Source: Pectobacterium sp. CFBP8739
GTDB taxonomy: Bacteria > Pseudomonadota > Gammaproteobacteria > Enterobacterales > Enterobacteriaceae
Assembly (NCBI RefSeq): GCF_013449375.1
Contig: NZ_JACDRR010000005.1
Coordinates: 692,990-756,989, forward strand
DNA length: 64,000 bases
Direction: 5' to 3'
Positions 11,070-18,543 of the stretch are shown one piece after another (position 1 is the first letter of the stretch; every line of letters begins with the position of its first letter). Position numbers and translations under genes: made by a program. The notes below the pieces were generated by a model. It saw only the letters and a list, made by a program, of their open reading frames with translations, was not told the origin of the DNA and did no database searches.

Positions 11070-11354
11070 ATGATTACTATCAAAGCAGAAGTACGTAAGG
11101 ATCAGGGTAAGGGTGCGAGCCGCCGCCTGCGTTCCGCTGGTAAATTCCCAGCCATCGTTTACGGTGGTTCAGAAGCACCAGTTTCTATCGAACTGGATCA
11201 CGACTCAGTGAAAAACCAAGAAGCGAAAGAAGGCTTCTACGGTACTGCACTGACTCTGTCTATCGATGGCAAAGAAGTACAAGTTAAAGTTCAGGCTGTA
11301 CAACGTCACGTTTACAAGCCAAAACTGACTCACATCGACTTCGTTCGCGTTTAG
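11070..11354 (+). CDS. rplY: RplY, ribosomal protein L25
   Basis: Short-form bL25 of 94 residues that binds 5S rRNA in the large subunit. It starts [21 protein letters not shown] and ends HIDFVRV, the usual limits of gammaproteobacterial L25 without the CTC extension. Codon use is strongly biased to common codons, as expected for a ribosomal gene. It is a single-gene unit closed by a strong terminator. Confidence 0.97.
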   Translation: MITIKAEVRKDQGKGASRRLRSAGKFPAIVYGGSEAPVSIELDHDSVKNQEAKEGFYGTALTLSIDGKEVQVKVQAVQRHVYKPKLTHIDFVRV

Positions 11355-11393
11355 TTCGCGTTGAAGTTGTTTTCCGGGACGCCGGAAAAGAAG

Positions 11394-11419
11394 AACGCCG
11401 CTTATGCGGCGTTTTTTTT
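11394..11419 (+). terminator. Rho-independent terminator of rplY
   Basis: Stem AACGCCGC/GCGGCGTT with a TTAT loop followed by eight Ts. A second hairpin, TTTTCCGG/CCGGAAAA, precedes it at about 11370-11389. Confidence 0.92.
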
Positions 11420-11433
11420 ATCACAAATTCAAG

Positions 11434-12450
11434 TCATTCAGACGACTTACCGCTGCTTGTCCGACGCTGTAACTGATCACGCAAGTTCGGTGGTGTGCCT
11501 TTAATCGTCAACGTATCCGTCGCCGGATCCCAGAAAATCCGCTCACCGAGCAATAGCGCATCAAAATTCAGGCTGATGCCACCGCCGCTGCCGGCAAATT
11601 TGGTTAACTGGCGCAGTGTTCCACGATCGGCAGGGAAGCTCTCTTCCAGCTCATAACCCTGTTCAGTTGAAAACTGCTGAAAAGTTTTCTCACCCAGAGG
11701 TGGTAATTCCTGCGACAGCGATGCCAGCTCGATTTCCTCACCGGACTGCAATTGCTCATTACAGTAGCTATACACCTGCTGACGGTAATTCTGACGCTCG
11801 TTTTTATCTAACTGCGCTTCATCACAATACTCATCGACCGCTTTCAACAAGCCACGGTTTTGCGCTTTGGTATCCAGCCCTTCTGACGCGGCCAGAAAAT
11901 CCATGAAGAAGTCAGAGACTTTTCGCCCGACGCGGCCTTTCAGGAACGTCAGATAGCGCGTAGATTCTGGATTGGTTTCCCATTCGGTCAAATCGATACG
12001 TGCAACGATATCGGCATGATTGATATCCAGATAATGCGTGGTGCTGATATCCAGCTGCTCATTAACCCGCATACTATTGCAGCTATTAAGCACCGATATC
12101 AGTAAATACTCGACCGCCAGATAACGGTACTGGCAAAACAACACAATACCGCCCTCGGCAAACGGGTACTTCGCCAGCTCGTCACGCAGGCGCCCGGTGG
12201 CCGCGCGGGAGAAACTCAGAAAGTCCTCATCCCCTTTGCGACAGGCTCGCAGCGCATCTGCCAGCTCACTTTGCTCATTAAACAGCCCATAGGCCTTACT
12301 TTTGGCGCTGTAGACGCGATGCAGTTCAGCCATCATCTCTTCGACTGCCGCGTTGGTCGACAGCAGGGTATCACGCAACACCATTTCCAGCGTTTGTTCG
12401 TCACGTTTAATCAGCTGATGCAGGGCAATCTGGGCGATATCCAGACTCAT
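11434..12450 (-). CDS. yejK: YejK, nucleoid-associated protein
   Basis: Member of the 37-kDa nucleoid-associated protein family, found bound to the chromosome in E. coli. The open frame runs to 12471, but ATG 12450 has AAAGGAG eight bases upstream and gives 338 residues beginning [17 protein letters not shown], close to the E. coli length. It is transcribed divergently from yejL, as in E. coli. Confidence 0.93.
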   Translation of the reverse strand: MSLDIAQIALHQLIKRDEQTLEMVLRDTLLSTNAAVEEMMAELHRVYSAKSKAYGLFNEQSELADALRACRKGDEDFLSFSRAATGRLRDELAKYPFAEGGIVLFCQYRYLAVEYLLISVLNSCNSMRVNEQLDISTTHYLDINHADIVARIDLTEWETNPESTRYLTFLKGRVGRKVSDFFMDFLAASEGLDTKAQNRGLLKAVDEYCDEAQLDKNERQNYRQQVYSYCNEQLQSGEEIELASLSQELPPLGEKTFQQFSTEQGYELEESFPADRGTLRQLTKFAGSGGGISLNFDALLLGERIFWDPATDTLTIKGTPPNLRDQLQRRTSSGKSSE

Positions 12451-12561
12451 GATAAACTCTCCTTTTGGCAAGGCGCGTATTCAAACACTGATGCGGACAG
12501 CCCGCAACACATAAAGCCGCCCTTCATACCTTACACGCGCTAAGCGTCTACACTACTTATT

Positions 12562-12630
12562 GATAAAAGTCCGTTTATTGATAAAAGTCCGTTTGGGATA
12601 AAAGTACGGTAATGATAAAAGTGCGGAAAA
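12562..12630 (+). repeat. Four-copy short tandem repeat upstream of yejL
   Basis: GATAAAAGTnCG occurs at 12562, 12580, 12597 and 12614, a period of 17-18 bp. It lies in the divergent yejK-yejL promoter region. The copies decay towards yejL. Confidence 0.8.
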
Positions 12631-12685
12631 GCATAAGCCTATACGGTAAGATAAGCGACTTTACCAGCTTGAGATACGCCATTTT

Positions 12686-12916
12686 ATGCCACAATCATCC
12701 CGTTATAGTGACGAACACGTTGAACAACTGCTTTCTGAGATGGTCAATGTTCTGGAAAAACACCGCGCCCCGACCGATCTTGCTTTGATGGTGCTCGGTA
12801 ATATGGTGACAAACCTGATTAACACCAGCATAGCGCCTGCGCAACGTCAGGTTATGGCGCGTTCTTTCGCTGAAGCCCTACAAGCTTCGATTAAAAAAGC
12901 CGATAAAGCTCACTAA
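12686..12916 (+). CDS. yejL: YejL family protein (DUF1414)
   Basis: Small conserved enterobacterial protein of 76 residues ([29 protein letters not shown]) with no established function. It is probably a helical dimer by family. It lies 14 bp ahead of yejM and is likely co-transcribed with it, as in E. coli. Confidence 0.9.
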   Translation: MPQSSRYSDEHVEQLLSEMVNVLEKHRAPTDLALMVLGNMVTNLINTSIAPAQRQVMARSFAEALQASIKKADKAH

Positions 12917-12930
12917 GTTTTGACCAACGT

Positions 12931-14679
12931 ATGGTAACCAACCGTCAGCGCTACCGCGAAAAAGTCTCCCAGATGATCAGTTGGGGACACTGGTTCGCCT
13001 TGTTCAACATTTTGCTCACTTTGGGGCTGGGTAGCCGCTATCTGTTTGTTGCCGATTGGCCGACCTCCCTGTTCGGTCGAATTTACGCGCTAGTTAGCTG
13101 GCTCGGTCATTTCAGTTTTATCGTCTTTGCCGCCTATCTGCTGGTCATCTTCCCGCTCACATTTATTGTGATGTCGCAGCGCCTGCTGAGGTTCCTGTCT
13201 GCGGCGCTGGCAACGGCTGGGCTGACGATACTGTTAGTGGATGTTGAGGTCTTTACACGGTTTCACCTGCACCTCAACAGCACCGTCTGGGAACTTGTCG
13301 TCAACCCGGGGCAAGGCGAAATTGCCCGCGACTGGCAGTGGATGTTTATTGGCATTCCGTTAATTTTCATGGTGGAAATGCTGTTCGGCACCTGGTGCTG
13401 GCAAAAATTACGCAGCCTGAATCGCCGCCACTTTGGCAAACCGCTGGCGGGCGTTTTCATCTCGGCGTTCTTTGCGTCACACCTGATATATATCTGGGCC
13501 GATGCCAATTTCTATCGCCCGATTACAATGCAACGCGCCAATCTGCCGCTGTCTTATCCGATGACAGCCCGCAAGTTTCTGGAGAAACATGGTCTGCTGG
13601 ATGCACAGGAATATCAGCGCCGGCTAACGCAGCAGGGTAATCCTGAAGCCATAATGGTGGAGTATCCGCTCAATAACATCACCTTCCGCGATAACGGCAG
13701 CGGCTACAACCTGCTGATGGTGATGATCGACGATACCCCACCTGATGTAATGCAGAATCGCATGCCGAGCCTGTCACATTTCGCCGCAGAAAATGTGCGC
13801 TTCAGCGATCATTATGATTCAGGTTCACAGCCAGATGCCGCCTTGTTTAACCTGTTTTACGGCCTCTCGACGACCTATATGGATGGTGTACTGAGCGCAC
13901 GTAAACCTTCAGCATTAATCACCGCATTAAGCCAGCAGGGCTATCAGTTCGGGCTCTTTTCGACGAACGGCTTCAACAGCCCGCTCTATCGCCAAGCGCT
14001 TCTTTCTGATTTCTCCTTGCCTGCACCACAGCAGCAAAGCGGCGATATCATCATCGCGCAGTGGCAGGAGTGGCTCAACCGCGATAATAACCCTGCCCCT
14101 TGGTTCTCTTACATTGAACTCAGCAGCGCGCCGAAACCCGCAGATGGCAAAGGGACAGAACCCAATGCCCGTGTAAATATTCAGGACGTTGACCGCCAGA
14201 TCGGCCACATTATTCGCACCCTGCAGGAAAAAAACATTCTGGATAATACCGTCGTCATCATAACAACGGCACAAAACCAGAATGCCAACACCGGCAATGC
14301 GGCACGTTTTGTGCGAAGCCAGTGGCAAACGCCGCTCATTGTTCATTGGCCGAAGACTCCTGCGCAGACTATTACGAAAATGACGGACAACAAGGACGTC
14401 ATGACCACGCTGATGCAGCGCCTGCTCCATGTTAAAAACAGCACAGATGATTATTCACAGGGTGAAGACCTCTTCTCTGCCCAACGACGCTCTCCGTGGT
14501 TGATTAACGGCAATGGCGGCACGCTGATAATCACAACGCAGGATCAGCTCATTGTGTTGGAAAGCAACGGCAACTACCGGGCTTACGACATGGAGGGAAA
14601 TCGGCTGAATGATGAAAAACCACAGCTTGCCCTGCTCTTGCAGGTACTAACGGATGAAAGGCGCTTTATTGCCAACTAA
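12931..14679 (+). CDS. yejM: YejM (LapC/PbgA), inner-membrane regulator of LPS synthesis
   Basis: 582 residues with five N-terminal transmembrane helices (about 20-185) and a periplasmic sulfatase-like domain starting near residue 250 (NLLMVMIDDTPPDVM). In E. coli the protein restrains LapB/FtsH-driven degradation of LpxC and so sets lipopolysaccharide output. The sulfatase fold in this family is not catalytic. The ATG lies just behind yejL. Length matches the E. coli protein. Confidence 0.93.
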   Translation: MVTNRQRYREKVSQMISWGHWFALFNILLTLGLGSRYLFVADWPTSLFGRIYALVSWLGHFSFIVFAAYLLVIFPLTFIVMSQRLLRFLSAALATAGLTILLVDVEVFTRFHLHLNSTVWELVVNPGQGEIARDWQWMFIGIPLIFMVEMLFGTWCWQKLRSLNRRHFGKPLAGVFISAFFASHLIYIWADANFYRPITMQRANLPLSYPMTARKFLEKHGLLDAQEYQRRLTQQGNPEAIMVEYPLNNITFRDNGSGYNLLMVMIDDTPPDVMQNRMPSLSHFAAENVRFSDHYDSGSQPDAALFNLFYGLSTTYMDGVLSARKPSALITALSQQGYQFGLFSTNGFNSPLYRQALLSDFSLPAPQQQSGDIIIAQWQEWLNRDNNPAPWFSYIELSSAPKPADGKGTEPNARVNIQDVDRQIGHIIRTLQEKNILDNTVVIITTAQNQNANTGNAARFVRSQWQTPLIVHWPKTPAQTITKMTDNKDVMTTLMQRLLHVKNSTDDYSQGEDLFSAQRRSPWLINGNGGTLIITTQDQLIVLESNGNYRAYDMEGNRLNDEKPQLALLLQVLTDERRFIAN

Positions 14680-14714
14680 CTGCCTAAATCTAAAGCAGTC
14701 GTTCCATCAGGCTA

Positions 14715-14745
14715 TTGCAATAAGGTCAGGAAAAGGTAGTATAAA
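14715..14745 (+). promoter_or_regulatory. Probable promoter of the tRNA-Pro gene
   Basis: TTGCAA at 14715-14720 and TATAAA at 14740-14745 (spacing 19), with a GC-rich stretch just before the tRNA. TAGTAT at 14737 would give spacing 16. Position and composition fit a stable-RNA promoter. Confidence 0.5.
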
Positions 14746-14757
14746 TGCCCATAGCAT

Positions 14758-14834
14758 CGGCACGTAGCGCAGCCTGGTAGCGCACCGTCATGGGGTGTCG
14801 GGGGTCGGAGGTTCAAATCCTCTCGTGCCGACCA
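14758..14834 (+). tRNA. proL: tRNA-Pro (anticodon GGG)
   Basis: 77 nt with encoded CCA. The acceptor arm CGGCACG pairs with CGTGCCG. The anticodon stem-loop CCGTCATGGGGTGTCGG carries GGG, and the T arm is GGAGG-TTCAAAT-CCTCT. The sequence appears identical to E. coli proL as I recall it. It lies after yejM, as in E. coli. Its 3' end is an integration site: P4-type integrase remnants follow directly. Confidence 0.97.
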
Positions 14835-14879
14835 AATACATATTCGGTAAGTATCGTTTACTACCGGAAACCCCACAAG

Positions 14880-14913
14880 AACCCGCATTCTCACTGAGTT
14901 TGCGGGTTTTTTG
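14880..14913 (+). terminator. Terminator after tRNA-Pro
   Basis: Stem AACCCGCA/TGCGGGTT with a 13-base loop followed by TTTTTGTTG. It probably ends the tRNA transcript. Confidence 0.85.
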
Positions 14914-15011
14914 TTGCCTGTTATCTATCGGCATACCCCGTTTACAGCCGGAAAGTTTGGTTATACGTTTAGTTATACCGCCCCATATACCTACAAAAGC
15001 GTATAACTACG

Positions 15012-15122
15012 ATGGCTCGTATAACTACCCCGCTGACCAATACCGAGATCAAAGCCGCCAAACCTGCCGAGAAGGAATATACGCTACAGGACGGGGATGG
15101 GTTATATTGTAAGCATCTGTAG
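15012..15122 (+). pseudogene. Truncated P4-family tyrosine integrase
   Basis: Encodes MARITTPLTNTEIKAAKPAE and then KEYTLQDGDGLY, the standard N-terminus of P4-like integrases (DUF4102 arm-binding domain). After codon 32 the homology stops, and the frame ends four codons later at TAG. The catalytic domain is absent. An intact protein would be about 400 residues. Confidence 0.85.
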
Positions 15123-15225
15123 TTGCCCCCACTATCCCAACATCATCGCCTACCGTGTGAAAGATAATATGATCCAGATTCTGTGCGTCTTTTATACGCA
15201 CAGGCGTTTACCATCAAAATGGTGA
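15106..15225 (+). pseudogene. C-terminal fragment of a ParE/RelE-like toxin
   Basis: The frame reads HYPNIIAYRVKDNMIQILCV and FYTHRRLPSKW before TGA. This matches the final strands of ParE-type toxins, where the pattern is YPxIxxYRVxxDxIxILRVxHxxR. The start and first two thirds are missing; the fragment abuts the integrase stump. No antitoxin gene is visible. Confidence 0.65.
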
Positions 15226-15283
15226 ACTACCGTCTTTTTGAATTTTAACGCGCGCACATCCATCAACTAACCGCTACGCCGCC

Positions 15284-15571
15284 ATGAAAGACGATAAAAA
15301 ACATAACCAACAATCAAGACCGTCCGCCTAGGGAGGAAAACGTACCGATGCAGGCGCTCCCATGGGTAACACCAATGCGGTGAAACATGGGGAACGCAGC
15401 CGTCAGGCATTCTTTCCTTTGGCGGGGGATGATGGGCGATTCACGCAGTTACAATTGCTACAAGTAAGAAACCAACTCCTTGCTGAACGTGTCGGCGAGT
15501 TGATGCACAGATCGCTTTCTTTGCAACGTGGTGTAATAAGACGGGTATGTATTAATCAAAAACACCATTGA
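15284..15571 (+). pseudogene. Phage/island small protein interrupted by an amber codon
   Basis: From ATG 15284 the frame reads MKDDKKHNQQSRPSA, then TAG at 15329-15331, then continues in frame as GGKRTDAGAPMGNTNAVKHG and ERSRQAFFPL. The GNTNAxKHGERS block is typical of small proteins in prophages and islands. The last few codons, near the cigR 3' end, may be unrelated sequence at a deletion joint. Function unknown. Confidence 0.6.
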
Positions 15572-16025
15572 TGACTGCCGTCACAATAGAGGTACTTAAT
15601 GCAATGAGAACAAGGTCTTTACCCACAGCTCGCCACTCATAACCAACATAATGAGGCAAGTCTCGAATCATCGAAGCAGGTAATGTTTTCTTCGCAATAC
15701 CTGGTGGCAATGGTTTCCCACGAACCACATTCTTAGCAATCCCCGGAGGAAGCGATTGATACCCTACCAGACCATAAGTCAGCGCAAGGGAGCGAGCCTG
15801 AGAGAAACTGATATCAGCATCGACACGGTTTAGTCTGGCTTCATTTTTACGCTTTCCGTGATCGTCATTTCCCTTTCCAGAACTATGACTTTTATTGCCA
15901 TGAACACCGCTATTACCGTGACTTCCTCCATTACCGTTACTAGGGTTGGCATAAATCGGTGCAGAAAAAACCGAAAGAGAAATAGCCGCTATCAGTGCAG
16001 TGTTGAGAGAGCAACGCTTGAACAT
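15552..16025 (-). CDS. cigR: CigR-like putative anti-virulence regulator (RcnB/CigR family)
   Basis: 157-residue envelope protein. There is an N-terminal signal or anchor helix (LNTALIAAISLSVFSAPIYA), then a Gly/His/Asn/Ser-rich low-complexity stretch. It is followed by the hallmark duplicated LPPGIAK motif (SLPPGIAKNVVRGKPLPPGIAKK) and a C-terminal hydrophobic segment (LVLIALSTSIVTAVI). Salmonella CigR, encoded on SPI-3, has the same layout. The open frame reaches 16061 only through a TTG; ATG 16025 has AAGGA nine bases upstream. The name is by resemblance. Confidence 0.75.
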   Translation of the reverse strand: MFKRCSLNTALIAAISLSVFSAPIYANPSNGNGGSHGNSGVHGNKSHSSGKGNDDHGKRKNEARLNRVDADISFSQARSLALTYGLVGYQSLPPGIAKNVVRGKPLPPGIAKKTLPASMIRDLPHYVGYEWRAVGKDLVLIALSTSIVTAVINGVFD

Positions 16026-16156
16026 GTCCTTTATTCCTTGGAATAAGGTATATCTATTCAAGATAGGTCAAGATCGCTGCCTAAACAATCTCATGATTTC
16101 TTATTTTAAATACCTTCACATCAAACGGATAAAATAAAAGTGGGGAGTTAGTGAAC

Positions 16157-16209
16157 CAGTCGCCCATCAATTGGCGACTGTACTAATGTGATGCACAAAA
16201 TTTGTGCAT
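16157..16209. promoter_or_regulatory. Two palindromes upstream of cigR
   Basis: CAGTCGCC/GGCGACTG (16157-16164 and 16173-16180, 8-base loop) may end the hydrolase transcript, though it has no U-run. ATGCACAAAATTTGTGCAT (16191-16209) is a perfect 19-bp palindrome of the size expected for a dimeric repressor. It lies about 165 bp upstream of the cigR start and 70 bp after the hydrolase stop. Confidence 0.55.
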
Positions 16210-16279
16210 ATCGGGTGAGAGACACTTCATTGCCCGTAAGAAAGATATGTTATGGTGAATTCATGATTAACCTTCACCG

Positions 16280-17002
16280 TCACACTGTTAGCAGTATCTC
16301 ACTTAGTTTTTCGTCCTGAGAGAAAAAAGGTTCATGCCCTGCATCAAGTGTGTAAATGGTACCGACATTCGCTTTTTCAGCCATTTTCTGCTGAAGTTTG
16401 GGAGAGATAGCGAGGTCTTGCGTGCAAACAATGTAAGCTTTTGGCAAATTGATGAATCCTTCTGTCCATGTGACGGTTTCAGTCAAAGGCTGAATGGGTT
16501 GCGGTTTAAACTGTGCAAGGAGAGAATCAGTGTCATTTTCCGCATCGTCATTGAAGAACGTAGATGCAATTTTTTCAGGGACTAATACCAAAACGCCTTT
16601 ATCAAGGAGAGGCTGTACAATCGGCCCTTCAGTCCCCAGTTTCTTGCTTTGTTCAGCCAACATAGCGACAGATTCACCATTTTGCGGAAGCATTGCGCAA
16701 ACGTAGATGAGTTTTTCAAACAAATCGGGGGCGAGTGATGCCGCTAACGTGATCGCGGCCCCTCCCATGCTATGACCGACCAGCGTCACTTTTCCCTGAA
16801 CGGACAGCGCGCGAGCCGCGTCAATAATTTTACGGGCATAAGCATCGAGTGACACGGCCGTAACCGGCGTCTGATCCTCACCACTTCCAGGAAGATCGAT
16901 GGCTTTTACTGTATTGCCGTCAACTTTCAGCTTCGGTTGTACTGTGTTCCAGACCCATGCACCCTGCCATGCTCCGTGTATCAGCAAAAAATTTTTGGAC
17001 AT
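16280..17002 (-). CDS. Alpha/beta hydrolase, plant-esterase-like
   Basis: 240 residues. The oxyanion motif LIHGAWQGAWVW is at residues 7-18. The nucleophile elbow GHSMGG has Ser78, the acid is probably in CTQDLAI, and the histidine is in DAGHEPFFS near the end. The pattern resembles hydroxynitrile lyase/methylesterase-type hydrolases that act on small esters (for example methyl salicylate). The true substrate cannot be read from sequence. It is a single gene on the minus strand. Confidence 0.82.
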   Translation of the reverse strand: MSKNFLLIHGAWQGAWVWNTVQPKLKVDGNTVKAIDLPGSGEDQTPVTAVSLDAYARKIIDAARALSVQGKVTLVGHSMGGAAITLAASLAPDLFEKLIYVCAMLPQNGESVAMLAEQSKKLGTEGPIVQPLLDKGVLVLVPEKIASTFFNDDAENDTDSLLAQFKPQPIQPLTETVTWTEGFINLPKAYIVCTQDLAISPKLQQKMAEKANVGTIYTLDAGHEPFFSQDEKLSEILLTV

Positions 17003-17209
17003 GTTTAGCTACCTTATTCGATATAAGTAGCACTATTAGGGCCCAGAGTCATGCCAAAAAACAGATACAGTTAATCCCGATAAAGCCATAACAGTGACTT
17101 TCCGCATAAAACCAGCACAGAAAAATAATTTGCGCCAGATGGTGGGATTAACTAAATCAAGGGCTAATCGCCGTACTCTGATTTCCGTACTCCAGATTAG
17201 CCCCTCACC

Positions 17210-17539
17210 TCAATCCACAACAAACAGCTTCGCCCCCGTCTCCGTGTAGGAGCGATGGGCTTCTGCGTTATCCGCAACCTGATAACTCATTCCCGGTTTG
17301 AGGACAAAAACACGACCATCGTCCAATTCCGTATGAAGCTCGCCTTCAAGGCACAGCAGAATATGCCCTTTTGAGCACCAGTGATCGGCAAGGTAACCAG
17401 GTGTATATTCCACAATACGCACCCGAATATTATCAAAACGCTGCGTTCGCCAGTAGGCGATTCCCGTCTCCCCTTGATGCTCAGTGGGTTCTATTTTCGA
17501 CCAGTCAGTCGTACCAAACGGAATGTTTTTCATATCCAT
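17210..17539 (-). CDS. DHCW-motif cupin protein
   Basis: Single-domain cupin of 109 residues. It contains LADHWCSKGHILLCLEGELH, with the D-H-W-C signature and metal-ligand histidines, and a second cupin motif around PGMSYQVADNAEAHRS. The frame opens at 17569, but ATG 17539 has AGGGG eight bases upstream. It lies 51 bp behind the rhodanese gene and may share its transcript. Function unknown; the cupin fold suggests small-molecule binding. Confidence 0.8.
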   Translation of the reverse strand: MDMKNIPFGTTDWSKIEPTEHQGETGIAYWRTQRFDNIRVRIVEYTPGYLADHWCSKGHILLCLEGELHTELDDGRVFVLKPGMSYQVADNAEAHRSYTETGAKLFVVD

Positions 17540-17590
17540 ATTACTGCCCCTATTTTTGGTGGTTAACACTCCGCTAACTATCTCGGCAAA

Positions 17591-18127
17591 TCAGCGCTTG
17601 GTTGCTCGGTTCCACGGCATTTTCATTAACAGCCTTGCCATCCCGCAAAAACCGGTCATCCCAGCAAACAGCAACCCTGCTCCTACAAAGCCAGAGAGCA
17701 GGAAGAAAGCGCTGTTTACGCTGTAACCCAGTAATACACCACTCAGAATCAGTACGCCAGCGGCGATTTGAACCTGCCGCATGAGGTCAATTGGTTGCTT
17801 ATGATTCACCTCTGTCGGAAATCCCGCCTTTTTCCATGCCGTCATTCCCCCTTCCAGAAGAAAAACCGCTGCGGGTGAAGCCGCCTGTGCCAGCAGGCCA
17901 GCATTCTGTTCCGAACGCATGCCGGATAAGCAGTGGAAAATCACCGTTTTTCCTTCCCTAGCATCGTTAGGGAGGACATACCCGGCGGAAGAATTCAGCG
18001 GATGCAGTTTCGCCTGCGCAATATGCTCGCGGGCGTACTCTTCCGGCTGGCGAATATCAATGAGTATCGCCTCTTCATCTAATAACTTGCGGGCTTGGAT
18101 GGGTGAGATAGCAAGTGGCGTTGGCAT
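17591..18127 (-). CDS. Membrane-anchored rhodanese (YgaP-like sulfurtransferase)
   Basis: 178 residues. The rhodanese domain spans about 1-105, with active-site loop HCLSGMRS (Cys66). It is followed by two hydrophobic helices (about 118-160; DUF2892-type) that anchor it in the inner membrane, as in E. coli YgaP. It would transfer sulfane sulfur and may serve sulfide or persulfide detoxification. The upstream region holds AGATTAATCT-type palindromes that could bind an ArsR-type repressor. Confidence 0.85.
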   Translation of the reverse strand: MPTPLAISPIQARKLLDEEAILIDIRQPEEYAREHIAQAKLHPLNSSAGYVLPNDAREGKTVIFHCLSGMRSEQNAGLLAQAASPAAVFLLEGGMTAWKKAGFPTEVNHKQPIDLMRQVQIAAGVLILSGVLLGYSVNSAFFLLSGFVGAGLLFAGMTGFCGMARLLMKMPWNRATKR

Positions 18128-18543
18128 GATCGTGATCCTCTTTTGAGCTGCTGAAACCCGTCATAATACAACCATTCAACATGGCGTTAAGCCGACAAGA
18201 AGGTGATATCGCTGATGATCTGCGTCTCACCACTAATTTAGATTAATCTAATAAAGCAAAATCTAAATTAAATAGTGCGCACGTGCAACAACTTTCCATG
18301 CTGGGAAAGCAATCCAGGCTGGACATCAATTTGGCGGCTGATACTCTGTAAATAGGAACGCTATTTTAAAAAACAGCCATGCTGCTGCGATCGCACAAAA
18401 TAGAGTCGTAACTGCATGGATAAGTCACTGTGTGAAACGGTATGAGTAAGTACCGTGCAACATGATGCTATTTGCGAGCCACCACTTTGTGGCTCTGTTT
18501 ACCGTACTGACAGGGAAACTTGAGATACTTCCAAGACCGTTTC
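18128..18543. promoter_or_regulatory. Divergent region between rhodanese and MATE genes
   Basis: Left part: a perfect 14-bp palindrome TTAGATTAATCTAA at 18238-18251 and a further half-site AATCTAAATTA at 18260-18270, about 110 bp upstream of the rhodanese start. Right part, in the MATE leader: hairpin ACGGTA/TACCGT (18437-18456) and hairpin GAGCCAC/GTGGCTC (18476-18495). A second TACCGT at 18500-18505 could compete for the first arm. Confidence 0.5.

Larger units (their letters stand above)
14835..15551. mobile_element. Remnant of a tRNA-Pro-integrated genomic island
   Basis: About 0.7 kb with no intact gene. From left to right it has a terminator, the first 32 or so codons of a P4-type integrase (from 15012), the C-terminal third of a ParE/RelE-like toxin (15106-15225), and a phage-type small ORF broken by a stop codon (15284-15571). 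The order of fragments from unrelated genes directly behind a tRNA 3' end shows a decayed integrative element. No second copy of the tRNA end was found in this window. Confidence 0.8.

Noticed and set aside
15362..15571. Intact 69-residue gene starting at 15362
   Set aside because: The conserved frame begins upstream at 15284 and is cut by an amber codon, so this is the tail of a broken gene.
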